From positions 1 through 14,900 of the forward strand of contig JAZPXN010000089.1 of NCBI GenBank assembly GCA_045543655.1: a DNA stretch of 14,900 nt, read 5' to 3'. This document shows, piece after piece, positions 7,739-14,179 of the stretch. The DNA comes from RGIG995 sp045543655. Lineage in GTDB: Bacteria; Bacillota; Clostridia; Oscillospirales; UBA644. Made by a program: the position numbers and the translations under genes. A model generated the notes under the pieces. The model had not been told where the DNA came from and searched no databases. It was given only the letters and a program-made list of their open reading frames with translations. Within the stretch, counting starts at the first letter, position 1, and each line of letters begins with the position of its first letter.

Positions 7739-8107
7739 TTACAGTACTTCGGGAGCCAGAGAAAGGATCTTGGTGAAGTCCTTTTCTCTCAGTTCACGAG
7801 CGATGGGCCCAAAGATACGGGTCCCTCTGGGGTTCTTATCTTCTTTGATAATAACTGCCGCATTCTCATCGAAGCGGATGTAGGAACCGTCGGGACGACG
7901 GACACCGCGTTTGCTGCGAACGACGACAGCCTTGACGACTTCACCCTTCTTCACGTTACCGCCGGGAATGGCTTTCTTAACGGAGCAGACGATGACGTCA
8001 CCAATATTGGCATATCTTCTCCCGGTTCCGCCAAGGACACGGATGCACATAAGTTCTTTTGCACCGGTATTGTCGGCAACCTGCAGGAAAGTTTGCTGCT
8101 GAATCAT
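7739..8107 (-). CDS. rplN: 50S ribosomal protein L14
   Basis: L14 contacts 16S helix 14 to form an intersubunit bridge and is the binding site of the silencing factor RsfS. The 122-residue length is standard. The start MIQQQTFLQVADNTGAKELM and the signature around VVVRSKRGVRRPDGSYIRFD are typical, as is the end FTKILSLAPEVL. The start at 8107 follows AAAGGAGAG, 14 nt after rpsQ. Confidence 0.98.
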   Translation of the reverse strand: MIQQQTFLQVADNTGAKELMCIRVLGGTGRRYANIGDVIVCSVKKAIPGGNVKKGEVVKAVVVRSKRGVRRPDGSYIRFDENAAVIIKEDKNPRGTRIFGPIARELREKDFTKILSLAPEVL

Positions 8108-8121
8108 ACTCTAACTCTCCT

Positions 8122-8376
8122 TTATTTCGCTTTTTCGATGATCTCAACGAATCTCCATCTCTTGTCCTTGGACAGGGGACGGGTCTCCATGATGAGGATC
8201 TTATCACCGATATGGCACTCGTTGTTTTCGTCGTGGACCTTCAGCTTGGAGGTTCTCTTCATAACCTTGCCGTACATGGGGTGACGAACGTTTTCCTTGA
8301 TGGCGACGACGACGGTCTTATCCATCTTGTCGGAAACAACGAGACCGGTTCTGGTTTTTCTCAAATCTCTTTCCAT
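8122..8376 (-). CDS. rpsQ: 30S ribosomal protein S17
   Basis: S17 is a primary 16S-binding protein with an OB fold. The 84-residue protein reads MERDLRKTRTGLVVSDKMDK, then VVAIKENVRHPMYGKVMKRTS, then GDKILIMETRPLSKDKRWR, all family hallmarks. The start at 8376 has an AGGAGG-like site. It lies between rpmC and rplN with 14-17 nt gaps. Confidence 0.98.
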   Translation of the reverse strand: MERDLRKTRTGLVVSDKMDKTVVVAIKENVRHPMYGKVMKRTSKLKVHDENNECHIGDKILIMETRPLSKDKRWRFVEIIEKAK

Positions 8377-8393
8377 TCTACTGCCTCCTGCTC

Positions 8394-8588
8394 TCAGCCT
8401 TTGATTTCGTTTTCACGAATTACGGTCTTCACCCGGGCAATATCCTTGCGGACGTCGGCGATCCGGATGGGGTTTTCGAGCTGGTTGGTCGCATGCTGAA
8501 AACGAAGAGCGAACAGTTCCGCTTTCAGGTCAGCCAGCTTCTTCTCGAGATCGGCGGGAGTCATGGCTCTGAGTTCTTTTGCGGTCAT
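8394..8588 (-). CDS. rpmC: 50S ribosomal protein L29
   Basis: L29 lies next to L23 at the polypeptide exit tunnel. The 64-residue helical protein reads MTAKELRAMTPADLEKKLAD, then ELFALRFQHATNQLENPIRI, with the conserved LRFQ-x-ATGQLEN-type motif. Its ATG at 8588 overlaps the TAA of rplP by one base (TAATG), suggesting translational coupling. The stop is TGA. Confidence 0.97.
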   Translation of the reverse strand: MTAKELRAMTPADLEKKLADLKAELFALRFQHATNQLENPIRIADVRKDIARVKTVIRENEIKG

Positions 8589-9028
8589 TAGTTAGCACCT
8601 CCGTCAACGATAGCGTCGAGATCGGCCTTATTGTAGAACTTGCACTTCACGGGGAGCTTGTGGCTGGCCAGACGCATGGCTTCGCGGGCAACCTCCTCGG
8701 AAACGCCGTTCATTTCGAACATAACGCGGCCGGGCTTGACGACGGCAACCCAGTATTCGGGAGAACCCTTACCGGAACCCATTCGGGTTTCAGCGGGCTT
8801 CTCGGTAACCGGCTTGTCGGGGAAAATCTTAACCCATACCTTACCGCCACGCTTGGTGTAGCGGGTCATGGCGATACGGGCAGCTTCAATCTGATTGCTG
8901 GTGATCCAGGCGGGTTCGGTGGTAACGAGGCCGAATTCACCGCTGGTAATACGGTTGCCGCGATAGGCTTTACCCTTCATGCGGCCGCGATGAACGCGTC
9001 TGTACTTAACCCTTTTTGGCATTAACAT
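8588..9028 (-). CDS. rplP: 50S ribosomal protein L16
   Basis: L16 helps position A-site and P-site tRNA in the large subunit. The 146-residue protein begins MLMPKRVKYRRVHRGRMKG and shows WITSNQIEAARIAMTRYTKRGG, the FPDKPVTEKPAETRMGSGKG loop that carries the arginine hydroxylated in some bacteria, and EYWVAVVKPGRVMFE. The ATG at 9028 has AAAGGAGG 9 nt upstream and overlaps the 3' end of rpsC by 23 nt. An ATG at 9022 is also in frame. Confidence 0.98.
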   Translation of the reverse strand: MLMPKRVKYRRVHRGRMKGKAYRGNRITSGEFGLVTTEPAWITSNQIEAARIAMTRYTKRGGKVWVKIFPDKPVTEKPAETRMGSGKGSPEYWVAVVKPGRVMFEMNGVSEEVAREAMRLASHKLPVKCKFYNKADLDAIVDGGAN

Positions 9029-9686
9029 GGCGTTTAGCCTCCTTTACCACGGATTTCTTCAGGATCTCACCCTTGTAGATCCAGACTTTGATACCGATAC
9101 GACCGTAGGTGGTCTTCGCTTCAGCGAAGCCGTAGTCGATGTCGGCTCTCAGGGTCTGCAGGGGAATGGTGCCTTCATGATAGTGTTCGGTACGTGCGAT
9201 TTCAGCACCGCCCAGACGGCCGCTGGCGTTGACCTTGATACCCTTGGCACCGGCTTTCATGGTGCTGTCGATGGCCTTACGCATGGCGCGACGGAAGGAA
9301 ACGCGCTTCTCCAGGTCGGCGGCGATACGTTCCGCAACCAGGGTGGCGTTCATGTCGGGGCGTTTTTCCTCAACGATGGTGAGAGCGACGGGCTTGCCGA
9401 TCAGCTTCTCAACGGAGAGGCGGAGTTTTTCGATATCCTGGCCGCCCTTACCGATGACGACACCGGGACGAGCGCAGTGGATAAAGATGCGGACGCGCTT
9501 AGAGGCGTCGCGTTCAATCTCAATCTGAGGAACGCCGGCCTGAGCGATCTGCTTTTTGATGAATTTTCTGATCTTATCGTCTTCTACGACCAGGTCGCCG
9601 AAATCTTCGTCGCGGACGAACCAACGGGAATCCCAATCTTTGATGACGCCTACACGGAGACCGTGCGGATTAACTTTTTGTCCCAT
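9006..9686 (-). CDS. rpsC: 30S ribosomal protein S3
   Basis: S3 forms part of the mRNA entry channel. The 226-residue protein begins MGQKVNPHGLRVGVIKDWDS, carries a type II KH domain with the GxxG loop in RPGVVIGKGGQDIEKLR, and a C-terminal S3 domain including GAKGIKVNASGRLGGAEIAR. The start at 9686 follows an AAGGGAGG site. Its end overlaps rplP by 23 nt, so the L16 ribosome binding site lies inside rpsC. Confidence 0.98.
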   Translation of the reverse strand: MGQKVNPHGLRVGVIKDWDSRWFVRDEDFGDLVVEDDKIRKFIKKQIAQAGVPQIEIERDASKRVRIFIHCARPGVVIGKGGQDIEKLRLSVEKLIGKPVALTIVEEKRPDMNATLVAERIAADLEKRVSFRRAMRKAIDSTMKAGAKGIKVNASGRLGGAEIARTEHYHEGTIPLQTLRADIDYGFAEAKTTYGRIGIKVWIYKGEILKKSVVKEAKRHVNAKKG

Positions 9687-9698
9687 ATTGACCCTCCC

Positions 9699-10034
9699 TT
9701 ATTCTTTCTCAGCGAGAACGATGGTAACCTGAGACGTTCTCTTGAGGATAGTATCGGCGGAACCGCGCCCGCGGGGCATCATCCGCTTCATGGTGGGGCC
9801 GGGGCCCACGTAGCATTCCTTGACGTACAGCTTGGAAACGTCCATACCATGGTTGTTTTCCGCGTTGGCAGCTGCAGACTTGAGCAGCTTCAGGCAAGGA
9901 GCGCTGGCAGCCTTCGGCGTATGGGTGAGGATCGCAGCGGCGGTCCCAAGGGGTTTATTCCGGATCAGGTCCAGAACGATCTTGACCTTTCTGGGGGTGA
10001 TACGGAGACCTCTCAAATAAGCTCTTGCTTCCAT
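9699..10034 (-). CDS. rplV: 50S ribosomal protein L22
   Basis: L22 lines the exit tunnel with a long beta hairpin. The 111-residue protein begins MEARAYLRGLRITPRKVKIV, has AAANAENNHGMDVSKLYVKE, and carries the tunnel hairpin GPTMKRMMPRGRGSADTILK, where macrolide-resistance changes can fall; no deletion is evident. It lies between rpsS (19 nt) and rpsC (12 nt). Confidence 0.98.
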   Translation of the reverse strand: MEARAYLRGLRITPRKVKIVLDLIRNKPLGTAAAILTHTPKAASAPCLKLLKSAAANAENNHGMDVSKLYVKECYVGPGPTMKRMMPRGRGSADTILKRTSQVTIVLAEKE

Positions 10035-10053
10035 ATTATTTCAGTAACCTCCG

Positions 10054-10335
10054 TTATTTCGATGTGTTCGACGCTTTGGAACCGGAGTGACCTTTGAAGG
10101 TACGAGTGGGAGCGAATTCGCCCAGCTTGTGACCAACCATGTCTTCGGTAACGTAAACGGGAACGTGCTTTCTGCCATCGTGAACCGCAAAGGTGTGGCC
10201 GACGAAGTCAGGGAAAATGGTGGAGGCGCGGGACCAGGTCTTCACGACTCTCTTTTCACCTTTTTCATTCATGTCGAGAACTTTCTTCATCAGAGAAGCT
10301 TCGACGTAAGGTCCTTTTTTAACACTTCTGCCCAT
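10054..10335 (-). CDS. rpsS: 30S ribosomal protein S19
   Basis: S19 is a 30S head protein near the decoding-site tRNA and bound to S13. The 93-residue protein begins MGRSVKKGPYVEASLMKKV and contains the family signature VGHKLGEFAPTRTFKGHSG at the C-terminus. The start at 10335 follows a GGAGGTG site 14 nt after rplB. Confidence 0.98.
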   Translation of the reverse strand: MGRSVKKGPYVEASLMKKVLDMNEKGEKRVVKTWSRASTIFPDFVGHTFAVHDGRKHVPVYVTEDMVGHKLGEFAPTRTFKGHSGSKASNTSK

Positions 10336-10349
10336 CTGTCACACCTCCA

Positions 10350-11183
10350 TTATTTCGCATTTCTACGCTTAACGATGAACTTATCGGACTTGTTCTTCTT
10401 CTTGCGGGTCTTGTAGCCCAGAGCGGGTTTACCCCAAGGAGTAACAGGACCGGAACGTCCGATGGGAGCGCGGCCTTCACCACCGCCGTGAGGGTGGTCG
10501 CAGGGGTTCATGACGGAACCGCGGACGGTGGGACGGATGCCCATGTGGCGGGTCTTACCGGCCTTACCGAGGTTGATGTTTTCGTGATCCTGGTTGCCGA
10601 CGGTACCGATGGTAGCCTTGCAGCGCAGGGAAACGAGACGAACCTCACCGGAGGGAAGACGAATCTGAGCATAGCCGTTTTCCTTCGCCATCAGCTGAGC
10701 GCCGGCGCCGGCGGAACGGACCATCTGAGCACCCTTGCCGGGATGCAGCTCGATGTTGTGGATATAGGTACCCGTGGGGATATTCTCCAGGGGCAGGCAG
10801 TTACCGACCTTAATATCAGCGGAAGCACCGGAATAGATGGTGTCGCCGACCTTCAGGTTCTGAGGAGCCAGGACGTAAGCCTTGGTGCCATCCTCGTACT
10901 GAACAAGAGCGATGTTGGCGGTGCGGTTGGGATCGTACTCAATGGTAAGAACCTGAGCAGCAGCGTCAAGGGTGTTTCTCTTGAAGTCGATGATTCTGTA
11001 CTTTCTGCGGTTGCCGCCGCCGCGATGACGGACGGTGATGCGACCGTAGCTGTTGCGGCCGGAATACTTCTTCAGAGAAGCCAGAAGGGAGCGTTCCGGT
11101 TTATTGGTGGTGATCTCCTCGAAAGTGGAGACGACCATAGTTCTACGGGAAGGAGTCGTAGGTTTAAATCTTCTGGTAGGCAT
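10350..11183 (-). CDS. rplB: 50S ribosomal protein L2
   Basis: L2 is a primary 23S-binding protein near the peptidyl transferase centre. From the ATG at 11183 it is 277 residues, the common length. It begins MPTRRFKPTTPSRRTMVVST and has HRGGGNRRKYRIIDFKR. The catalytically placed loop reads MNPCDHPHGGGEGRAPIGR, with Cys where many bacteria have Val but the conserved His kept. An upstream in-frame GTG (11192) is only 1 nt from the GAGGAG site, so the ATG, with about 10 nt spacing, is preferred. Confidence 0.97.
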   Translation of the reverse strand: MPTRRFKPTTPSRRTMVVSTFEEITTNKPERSLLASLKKYSGRNSYGRITVRHRGGGNRRKYRIIDFKRNTLDAAAQVLTIEYDPNRTANIALVQYEDGTKAYVLAPQNLKVGDTIYSGASADIKVGNCLPLENIPTGTYIHNIELHPGKGAQMVRSAGAGAQLMAKENGYAQIRLPSGEVRLVSLRCKATIGTVGNQDHENINLGKAGKTRHMGIRPTVRGSVMNPCDHPHGGGEGRAPIGRSGPVTPWGKPALGYKTRKKKNKSDKFIVKRRNAK

Positions 11184-11199
11184 TCTTGTCACTCTCCTC

Positions 11200-11496
11200 T
11201 TACATCAAACCGTCGAAGAATTCGATGGTCTTGGAGTCTTTGGTCAGGGTGACGATGGCTTTCTTAAAGGAAGCGGTGGTGCCACGGGTGTAGCCCATTC
11301 TCTTATTCTTGCCGTCGCAGTTGATAACGTTGACGGATTCAACCTTGACCTTGAACAGTTCTTCGACTGCTTTTGCGATTTCGATTTTGTTAGCGTCCTT
11401 AGCGACCTTGAACGTGTACTTTTTCTGATTCCGGGCCAGATCCATACTGTTCTCGGTGATCACGGGAGTTTTGATGATATCCTGAGCGAATTTCAT
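11200..11496 (-). CDS. rplW: 50S ribosomal protein L23
   Basis: L23 surrounds the exit tunnel and is the docking site for SRP and trigger factor. From the ATG at 11496 it is 98 residues, beginning MKFAQDIIKTPVITENSMDL, with KYTFKVAKDANKIEIAKAVE and GYTRGTTASFKKAIVTL. The ATG overlaps the rplD stop by one base (TGATG), which implies coupled translation. A GTG three bases earlier is in frame but lies inside the rplD stop region. Confidence 0.96.
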   Translation of the reverse strand: MKFAQDIIKTPVITENSMDLARNQKKYTFKVAKDANKIEIAKAVEELFKVKVESVNVINCDGKNKRMGYTRGTTASFKKAIVTLTKDSKTIEFFDGLM

Positions 11497-12116
11497 CACT
11501 TGTACACCTCCTCAACTTTGTTGACAGCCTCTTTGGTGATAACGAACTTGTCGTGGTTGACAATGTCGTAAACGTTCAGAGTGTTGACGCAAGCGGTCTT
11601 CACGCCTTCGATGTTCCGGGCAGACTTGATGACGACGGCGTCGGGAGCGGGCATAACCACGAGGGCCTTGTCAGCCACGTTCAGAGCCTTCAGAACGTTG
11701 ACCATGTTCTTGGTCTTGATCTCATCAAACGCCAGGGTGTCGAGAACGATCAGATTGCCTTCTGCGACCTTAGCGGAGAGGGCGGACTTCATAGCGACTC
11801 TCTTCGCCTTCTTATTGACGGAATATCTGTAAGAACGGGGCTTGGGACCGAGGGCGATACCGCCGTGAGTCCACTGAGGAGAACGGGTAGAACCCTGACG
11901 GGCACGGCCGGTTCCCTTCTGACGCCAGGGCTTCTTGCCGCCGCCGCTGACTTCGGAACGGGTCAGGGTGGACTGCGTGCCGTGACGCTGATTGGGCAGA
12001 TAGTTCTTCACCATTTCGTGCATCAGAGGAACGTTGATCTGCGCACCGAAAATGCTGTCGGAAAGTTCCATTTCGCCGGCTTCGTTGCCGAGCATATCGT
12101 AAACTTTAACTTTCAT
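11496..12116 (-). CDS. rplD: 50S ribosomal protein L4
   Basis: L4 extends a loop into the exit tunnel. In E. coli it is also the autogenous repressor of the S10 operon. The 206-residue protein begins MKVKVYDMLGNEAGEMELSD, has the tunnel loop region SEVSGGGKKPWRQKGTGRAR followed by RQGSTRSPQWTHGG, and ends NKVEEVYK. The start follows TAGGAGG. Whether L4 regulates this operon is unknown; the mechanism described in gammaproteobacteria is not conserved in B. subtilis. Confidence 0.98.
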   Translation of the reverse strand: MKVKVYDMLGNEAGEMELSDSIFGAQINVPLMHEMVKNYLPNQRHGTQSTLTRSEVSGGGKKPWRQKGTGRARQGSTRSPQWTHGGIALGPKPRSYRYSVNKKAKRVAMKSALSAKVAEGNLIVLDTLAFDEIKTKNMVNVLKALNVADKALVVMPAPDAVVIKSARNIEGVKTACVNTLNVYDIVNHDKFVITKEAVNKVEEVYK

Positions 12117-12133
12117 TTCACTTTCCTCCTATC

Positions 12134-12766
12134 TTATTTCTTAATGGCGGTCTTGACGATGACCAGGCCGCCGTTGGGGCCGGGGATGGCACCCTTGATG
12201 GCGATGAGGTTGTTTTCCGCATCTACTTTGACAACGCTCAGGTTCTGGATGGTGACCTGTTCGCTGCCCATATGACCGGGCATACCCTTACCCTTCATAA
12301 CCTTGGAGGGAGTGGAGTTTGCACCCATAGAACCCTGATGTCTGTGGTAACCGGAGGTACCGTGGGTCATGGGCTGTCTGTGGAAACCGAGGCGCTTGAT
12401 GGTGCCCTGGTAACCTTTACCCTTGGAGATGCCGGTAACGTCAACCACGTCTCCGGAAGCGAAGACGTCAGCCTTAACCACGTCGCCGACGTTCATGGCT
12501 TCGCTGTTATCAAGCTTGAATTCCTTCAGAACGCGCTTGTAAGCAACTTCAGCCTTGTCGTAGTGACCTTTGAGGGGCTTGACAACCAGCTTTTCGCGGA
12601 TGTCTTCAAAGCCCAGCTGTACGGCGTTGTAGCCGTCGTTTTCAACCGTCTTCTTCTGAATGACGGTGCAGGGGCCGGCTTCCACAACCGTTACGGGAAC
12701 AACGTTACCGTTGTCGGTGAACAGCTGGGTCATGCCGATCTTTCTGCCGATGATTCCTTTTTCCAT
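12134..12766 (-). CDS. rplC: 50S ribosomal protein L3
   Basis: L3 is an early assembly protein whose loop reaches the peptidyl transferase centre. From the ATG at 12766 it is 210 residues, beginning MEKGIIGRKIGMTQLFTDNG, with GFHRQPMTHGTSGYHRHQGS and MPGHMGSEQVTIQNL. An ATG at 12772 adds Met-Lys but leaves only 3 nt after AAAGGAG, while 12766 has 9 nt spacing, so I prefer the latter. It follows rpsJ after an unusually long 131-nt gap that contains three hairpins. Confidence 0.96.
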   Translation of the reverse strand: MEKGIIGRKIGMTQLFTDNGNVVPVTVVEAGPCTVIQKKTVENDGYNAVQLGFEDIREKLVVKPLKGHYDKAEVAYKRVLKEFKLDNSEAMNVGDVVKADVFASGDVVDVTGISKGKGYQGTIKRLGFHRQPMTHGTSGYHRHQGSMGANSTPSKVMKGKGMPGHMGSEQVTIQNLSVVKVDAENNLIAIKGAIPGPNGGLVIVKTAIKK

Positions 12767-12791
12767 TTTCATTTGCTCCTTTCGGTTATTG

Positions 12792-12876
12792 GTTGACCTC
12801 GGAAAGGGAGATCAACTTGACCGTATACCATATTTTAATGGTACGGAATGACTTCTTTCACCTGGGGCAAGTCATT
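12792..12876 (-). promoter_or_regulatory. Three consecutive hairpins in the rpsJ-rplC intercistronic region
   Basis: The 131-nt gap between rpsJ and rplC holds three back-to-back stems in the minus-strand mRNA. The first pairs 12876-12869 with 12854-12847 (8 bp, perfect, 14-nt loop). The second pairs around 12846-12838 with 12831-12821 (9 bp with a 2-nt bulge). The third pairs 12816-12808 with 12800-12792 (9 bp including one G-U, 7-nt loop). The third ends shortly before the rplC ribosome binding site. No U-run follows any of them, so they do not look like terminators. Function is unknown; a protein-binding or processing site is inferred. Confidence 0.6.
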
Positions 12877-12903
12877 GGTTCCCCGTGCATGGCTGAAGTG
12901 AAA

Positions 12904-13212
12904 TTAAAGTTTAACTTCGATTTCGACGCCTGCGGGAAGATCGATGCCCATGAGAGCTTCAACGACCTTCTGAGAGGGCTTGAGAATATCGATGACGCGC
13001 TTGTGGGTGCGGGTCTCGAACTGTTCGCGGGAGTCCTTATATTTGTGGACAGCGCGCAGGATCGTGATGATCTCTTTTTCCGTGGGCAGGGGAACGGGTC
13101 CGGAAACCTTCGCACCCATGCGGGTCGCGGTAGCGACGATCTTCTCACAAGCCTGGTCGACCAGGTGATGGTCGTAGGACTTCAGTCGGATTCTCATTTT
13201 TTCAGTTGCCAT
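12904..13212 (-). CDS. rpsJ: 30S ribosomal protein S10 (NusE)
   Basis: S10 is a 30S head protein and, as NusE, part of the transcription antitermination complex with NusB. From the ATG at 13212 it is 102 residues, the standard length, beginning MATEKMRIRLKSYDHHLVDQ and including SGPVPLPTEKEIITILRAVH and SREQFETRTHKRVIDI. TAAGGAGG lies 9 nt upstream. A longer in-frame extension to 13296 has no family similarity. This is the first gene of the operon, behind a long structured leader. Confidence 0.98.
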   Translation of the reverse strand: MATEKMRIRLKSYDHHLVDQACEKIVATATRMGAKVSGPVPLPTEKEIITILRAVHKYKDSREQFETRTHKRVIDILKPSQKVVEALMGIDLPAGVEIEVKL

Positions 13213-13541
13213 AGCTTTTCGCCTCCTTAAGTATTTGGGAAGTGTGTGATCGGACAAATTTATCCGATCATACTTGGGCGATGAAAAACCGAACACTGCG
13301 CCGTGCGTTTCACGGTCCGGACATAAAAATCGGATCAGGGCAAGCTGATCCTATCGACCGGACGGAAGGCGCCGTGGGGCGCGCTTCGTCAGAAACAAGC
13401 GCTGAGCGGTAAAGAACGAATCCTTACATCAACTAAGTTCGGTTTCATCCAATTTGAAATCGGATACGGCTCCTCCGGAACTACCTGCCGCCCAAATGCG
13501 GATTTCAGCAACCTCCGGGATCATAGCCTACTTTGCCATGC
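13213..13541 (-). promoter_or_regulatory. Long structured 5' leader of the S10 operon mRNA
   Basis: From the predicted start site (about 13541) to the rpsJ ATG the leader is about 330 nt. A long-range helix pairs 13449-13437 with 13294-13280 (13 bp, 2-nt bulge). Inside it are local hairpins: 13427-13421/13415-13409, 13402-13397/13386-13381, 13363-13358/13320-13315 enclosing 13351-13345/13338-13332, and 13315-13311/13305-13301. Outside is a perfect 8-bp hairpin, 13270-13263/13254-13247, near the rpsJ ribosome binding site. Structured leaders of ribosomal protein operons are commonly autoregulated. The ligand here is unknown, and the fold was done by eye. Confidence 0.65.
13324..13351 (-). terminator. 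Terminator-like hairpin inside the S10 leader (possible attenuator)
   Basis: A 7-bp perfect stem (GGATCAG/CTGATCC, 6-nt loop) is followed after GA by five U in the leader RNA. The short stem and short U-run make it a weak terminator on its own. It is nested inside the GUCCGG/CCGGAC helix, so it could simply be a structural arm of the leader. Confidence 0.35.
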
Positions 13542-13547
13542 TCTGCT

Positions 13548-13576
13548 ATTATACCACATTTGCAATCCCGTGTCAA
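13548..13576 (-). promoter_or_regulatory. Sigma-A promoter of the S10 operon
   Basis: Reading the minus strand, TTGACA (13576-13571) and TATAAT (13553-13548) are separated by exactly 17 bases, a 12 of 12 match to consensus. The sequence just upstream is A/T-rich and could act as an UP element. The predicted start is near 13541. This is the only strong promoter I see for the whole ribosomal cluster. Confidence 0.92.
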
Positions 13577-13588
13577 GCAGTATTATAA

Positions 13589-13607
13589 AAAAAGTTATGA
13601 ACTTTTT
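13589..13607. promoter_or_regulatory. A/T palindrome between the divergent promoters
   Basis: A perfect 8-bp inverted repeat (AAAAAGTT, 3-base centre, AACTTTTT) lies just upstream of the S10 operon -35 box and between the two divergent promoters. It could be an UP-element-like tract or an operator. An A/T-rich palindrome can also arise by chance, so confidence is low. Confidence 0.3.
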
Positions 13608-13668
13608 GTAACATCTAAAATCTTTTTCTCTTTCCGAAAAAATTTCCGCTTTTTCGCCCCGTTTCCTG

Positions 13669-13697
13669 TTGACAATTCCGCTTTTTTCGTGTACAAT
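13669..13697 (+). promoter_or_regulatory. Sigma-A promoter of the DUF1292 gene
   Basis: TTGACA (13669-13674) and TACAAT (13692-13697) are separated by 17 bases, an 11 of 12 consensus match. The start codon is about 45 nt downstream of the -10 box, with a GAGGT ribosome binding site 8 nt before the ATG. It points away from the S10 operon promoter; the two -35 boxes are about 90 bp apart. Confidence 0.88.
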
Positions 13698-13741
13698 AGA
13701 AGAAGCAAGTCTGCAAATACAATGAAACGAGGTATAAAACT

Positions 13742-14089
13742 ATGGAAGAAAGAGACGATATCCTCGCCCTGACCGACGAAGAGGGCAACGAGGTAAACTT
13801 CACCATCATCGACGCCGTGGAACACGAGGGCAAAACCTACGTGCTTCTGACTCCCGCCGAAGAAACCGACGACGAGGAAGTGGAAGTGATCATGCTGCGG
13901 GTGGAAGACGACGGCGAAGAGGACGTTCTGGTTACCGTTGACGACGAGGATGAATTCAACACCGTTGCCGCCCTGTTCGATCAGAAGGCCGAAGAATACG
14001 ATCTTCAGGCAGAAGACGGCTGTGACCACGAGGGCTGTGACTGCGGATGCGATCATTGCCATCACGATGACGAGACCGACGGGGAATAA
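13742..14089 (+). CDS. DUF1292 (YrzB-like) protein with Cys/His-rich C-terminal tail
   Basis: This 115-residue, very acidic protein begins MEERDDILALTDEEGNEVNF and continues with FTIIDAVEHEGKTYVLLTPA, the pattern of the DUF1292 family found across Firmicutes; its function is unknown. The domain fills roughly residues 5-85. The tail carries Cys94, His96, Cys99, Cys101, Cys103, His105, Cys106, His107 and His108, suggesting metal binding. It has its own consensus promoter, divergent from the S10 operon, and a GAGGT site 8 nt before the ATG. No clear intrinsic terminator follows directly, so transcription may continue into the RNA downstream. Confidence 0.85.
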   Translation: MEERDDILALTDEEGNEVNFTIIDAVEHEGKTYVLLTPAEETDDEEVEVIMLRVEDDGEEDVLVTVDDEDEFNTVAALFDQKAEEYDLQAEDGCDHEGCDCGCDHCHHDDETDGE

Positions 14090-14179
14090 TTTCCGCGCCC
14101 CGCTTTTCTTACCGTAATCTTCCGGGAATAAGGTGCGCGCAAACGCATATATTATTATAGGAAGATAAGTCATCAAACC

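Noticed and set aside
9027..10097. 356-codon plus-strand frame opposite rpsC, rplV and rpsS
   Set aside because: It is the antisense shadow of conserved ribosomal genes, and its product resembles no protein family I know.
11184..11192. GTG start nine bases upstream for rplB
   Set aside because: It would be only 1 nt from the ribosome binding site; the ATG at 11183 gives the usual 277-residue L2.
13389..13448. 19-codon leader peptide in the S10 leader
   Set aside because: The nearest GGAGG is about 23 nt from the ATG, too far, and the frame lies inside the predicted RNA helices.
13213..13541. E. coli-type L4-responsive S10 leader
   Set aside because: I see no resemblance in arrangement to the E. 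coli leader, and that mechanism is described for gammaproteobacteria.
13595..14176. Minus-strand frame opposite the DUF1292 gene
   Set aside because: It is antisense to a recognised gene and would run through both divergent promoters.
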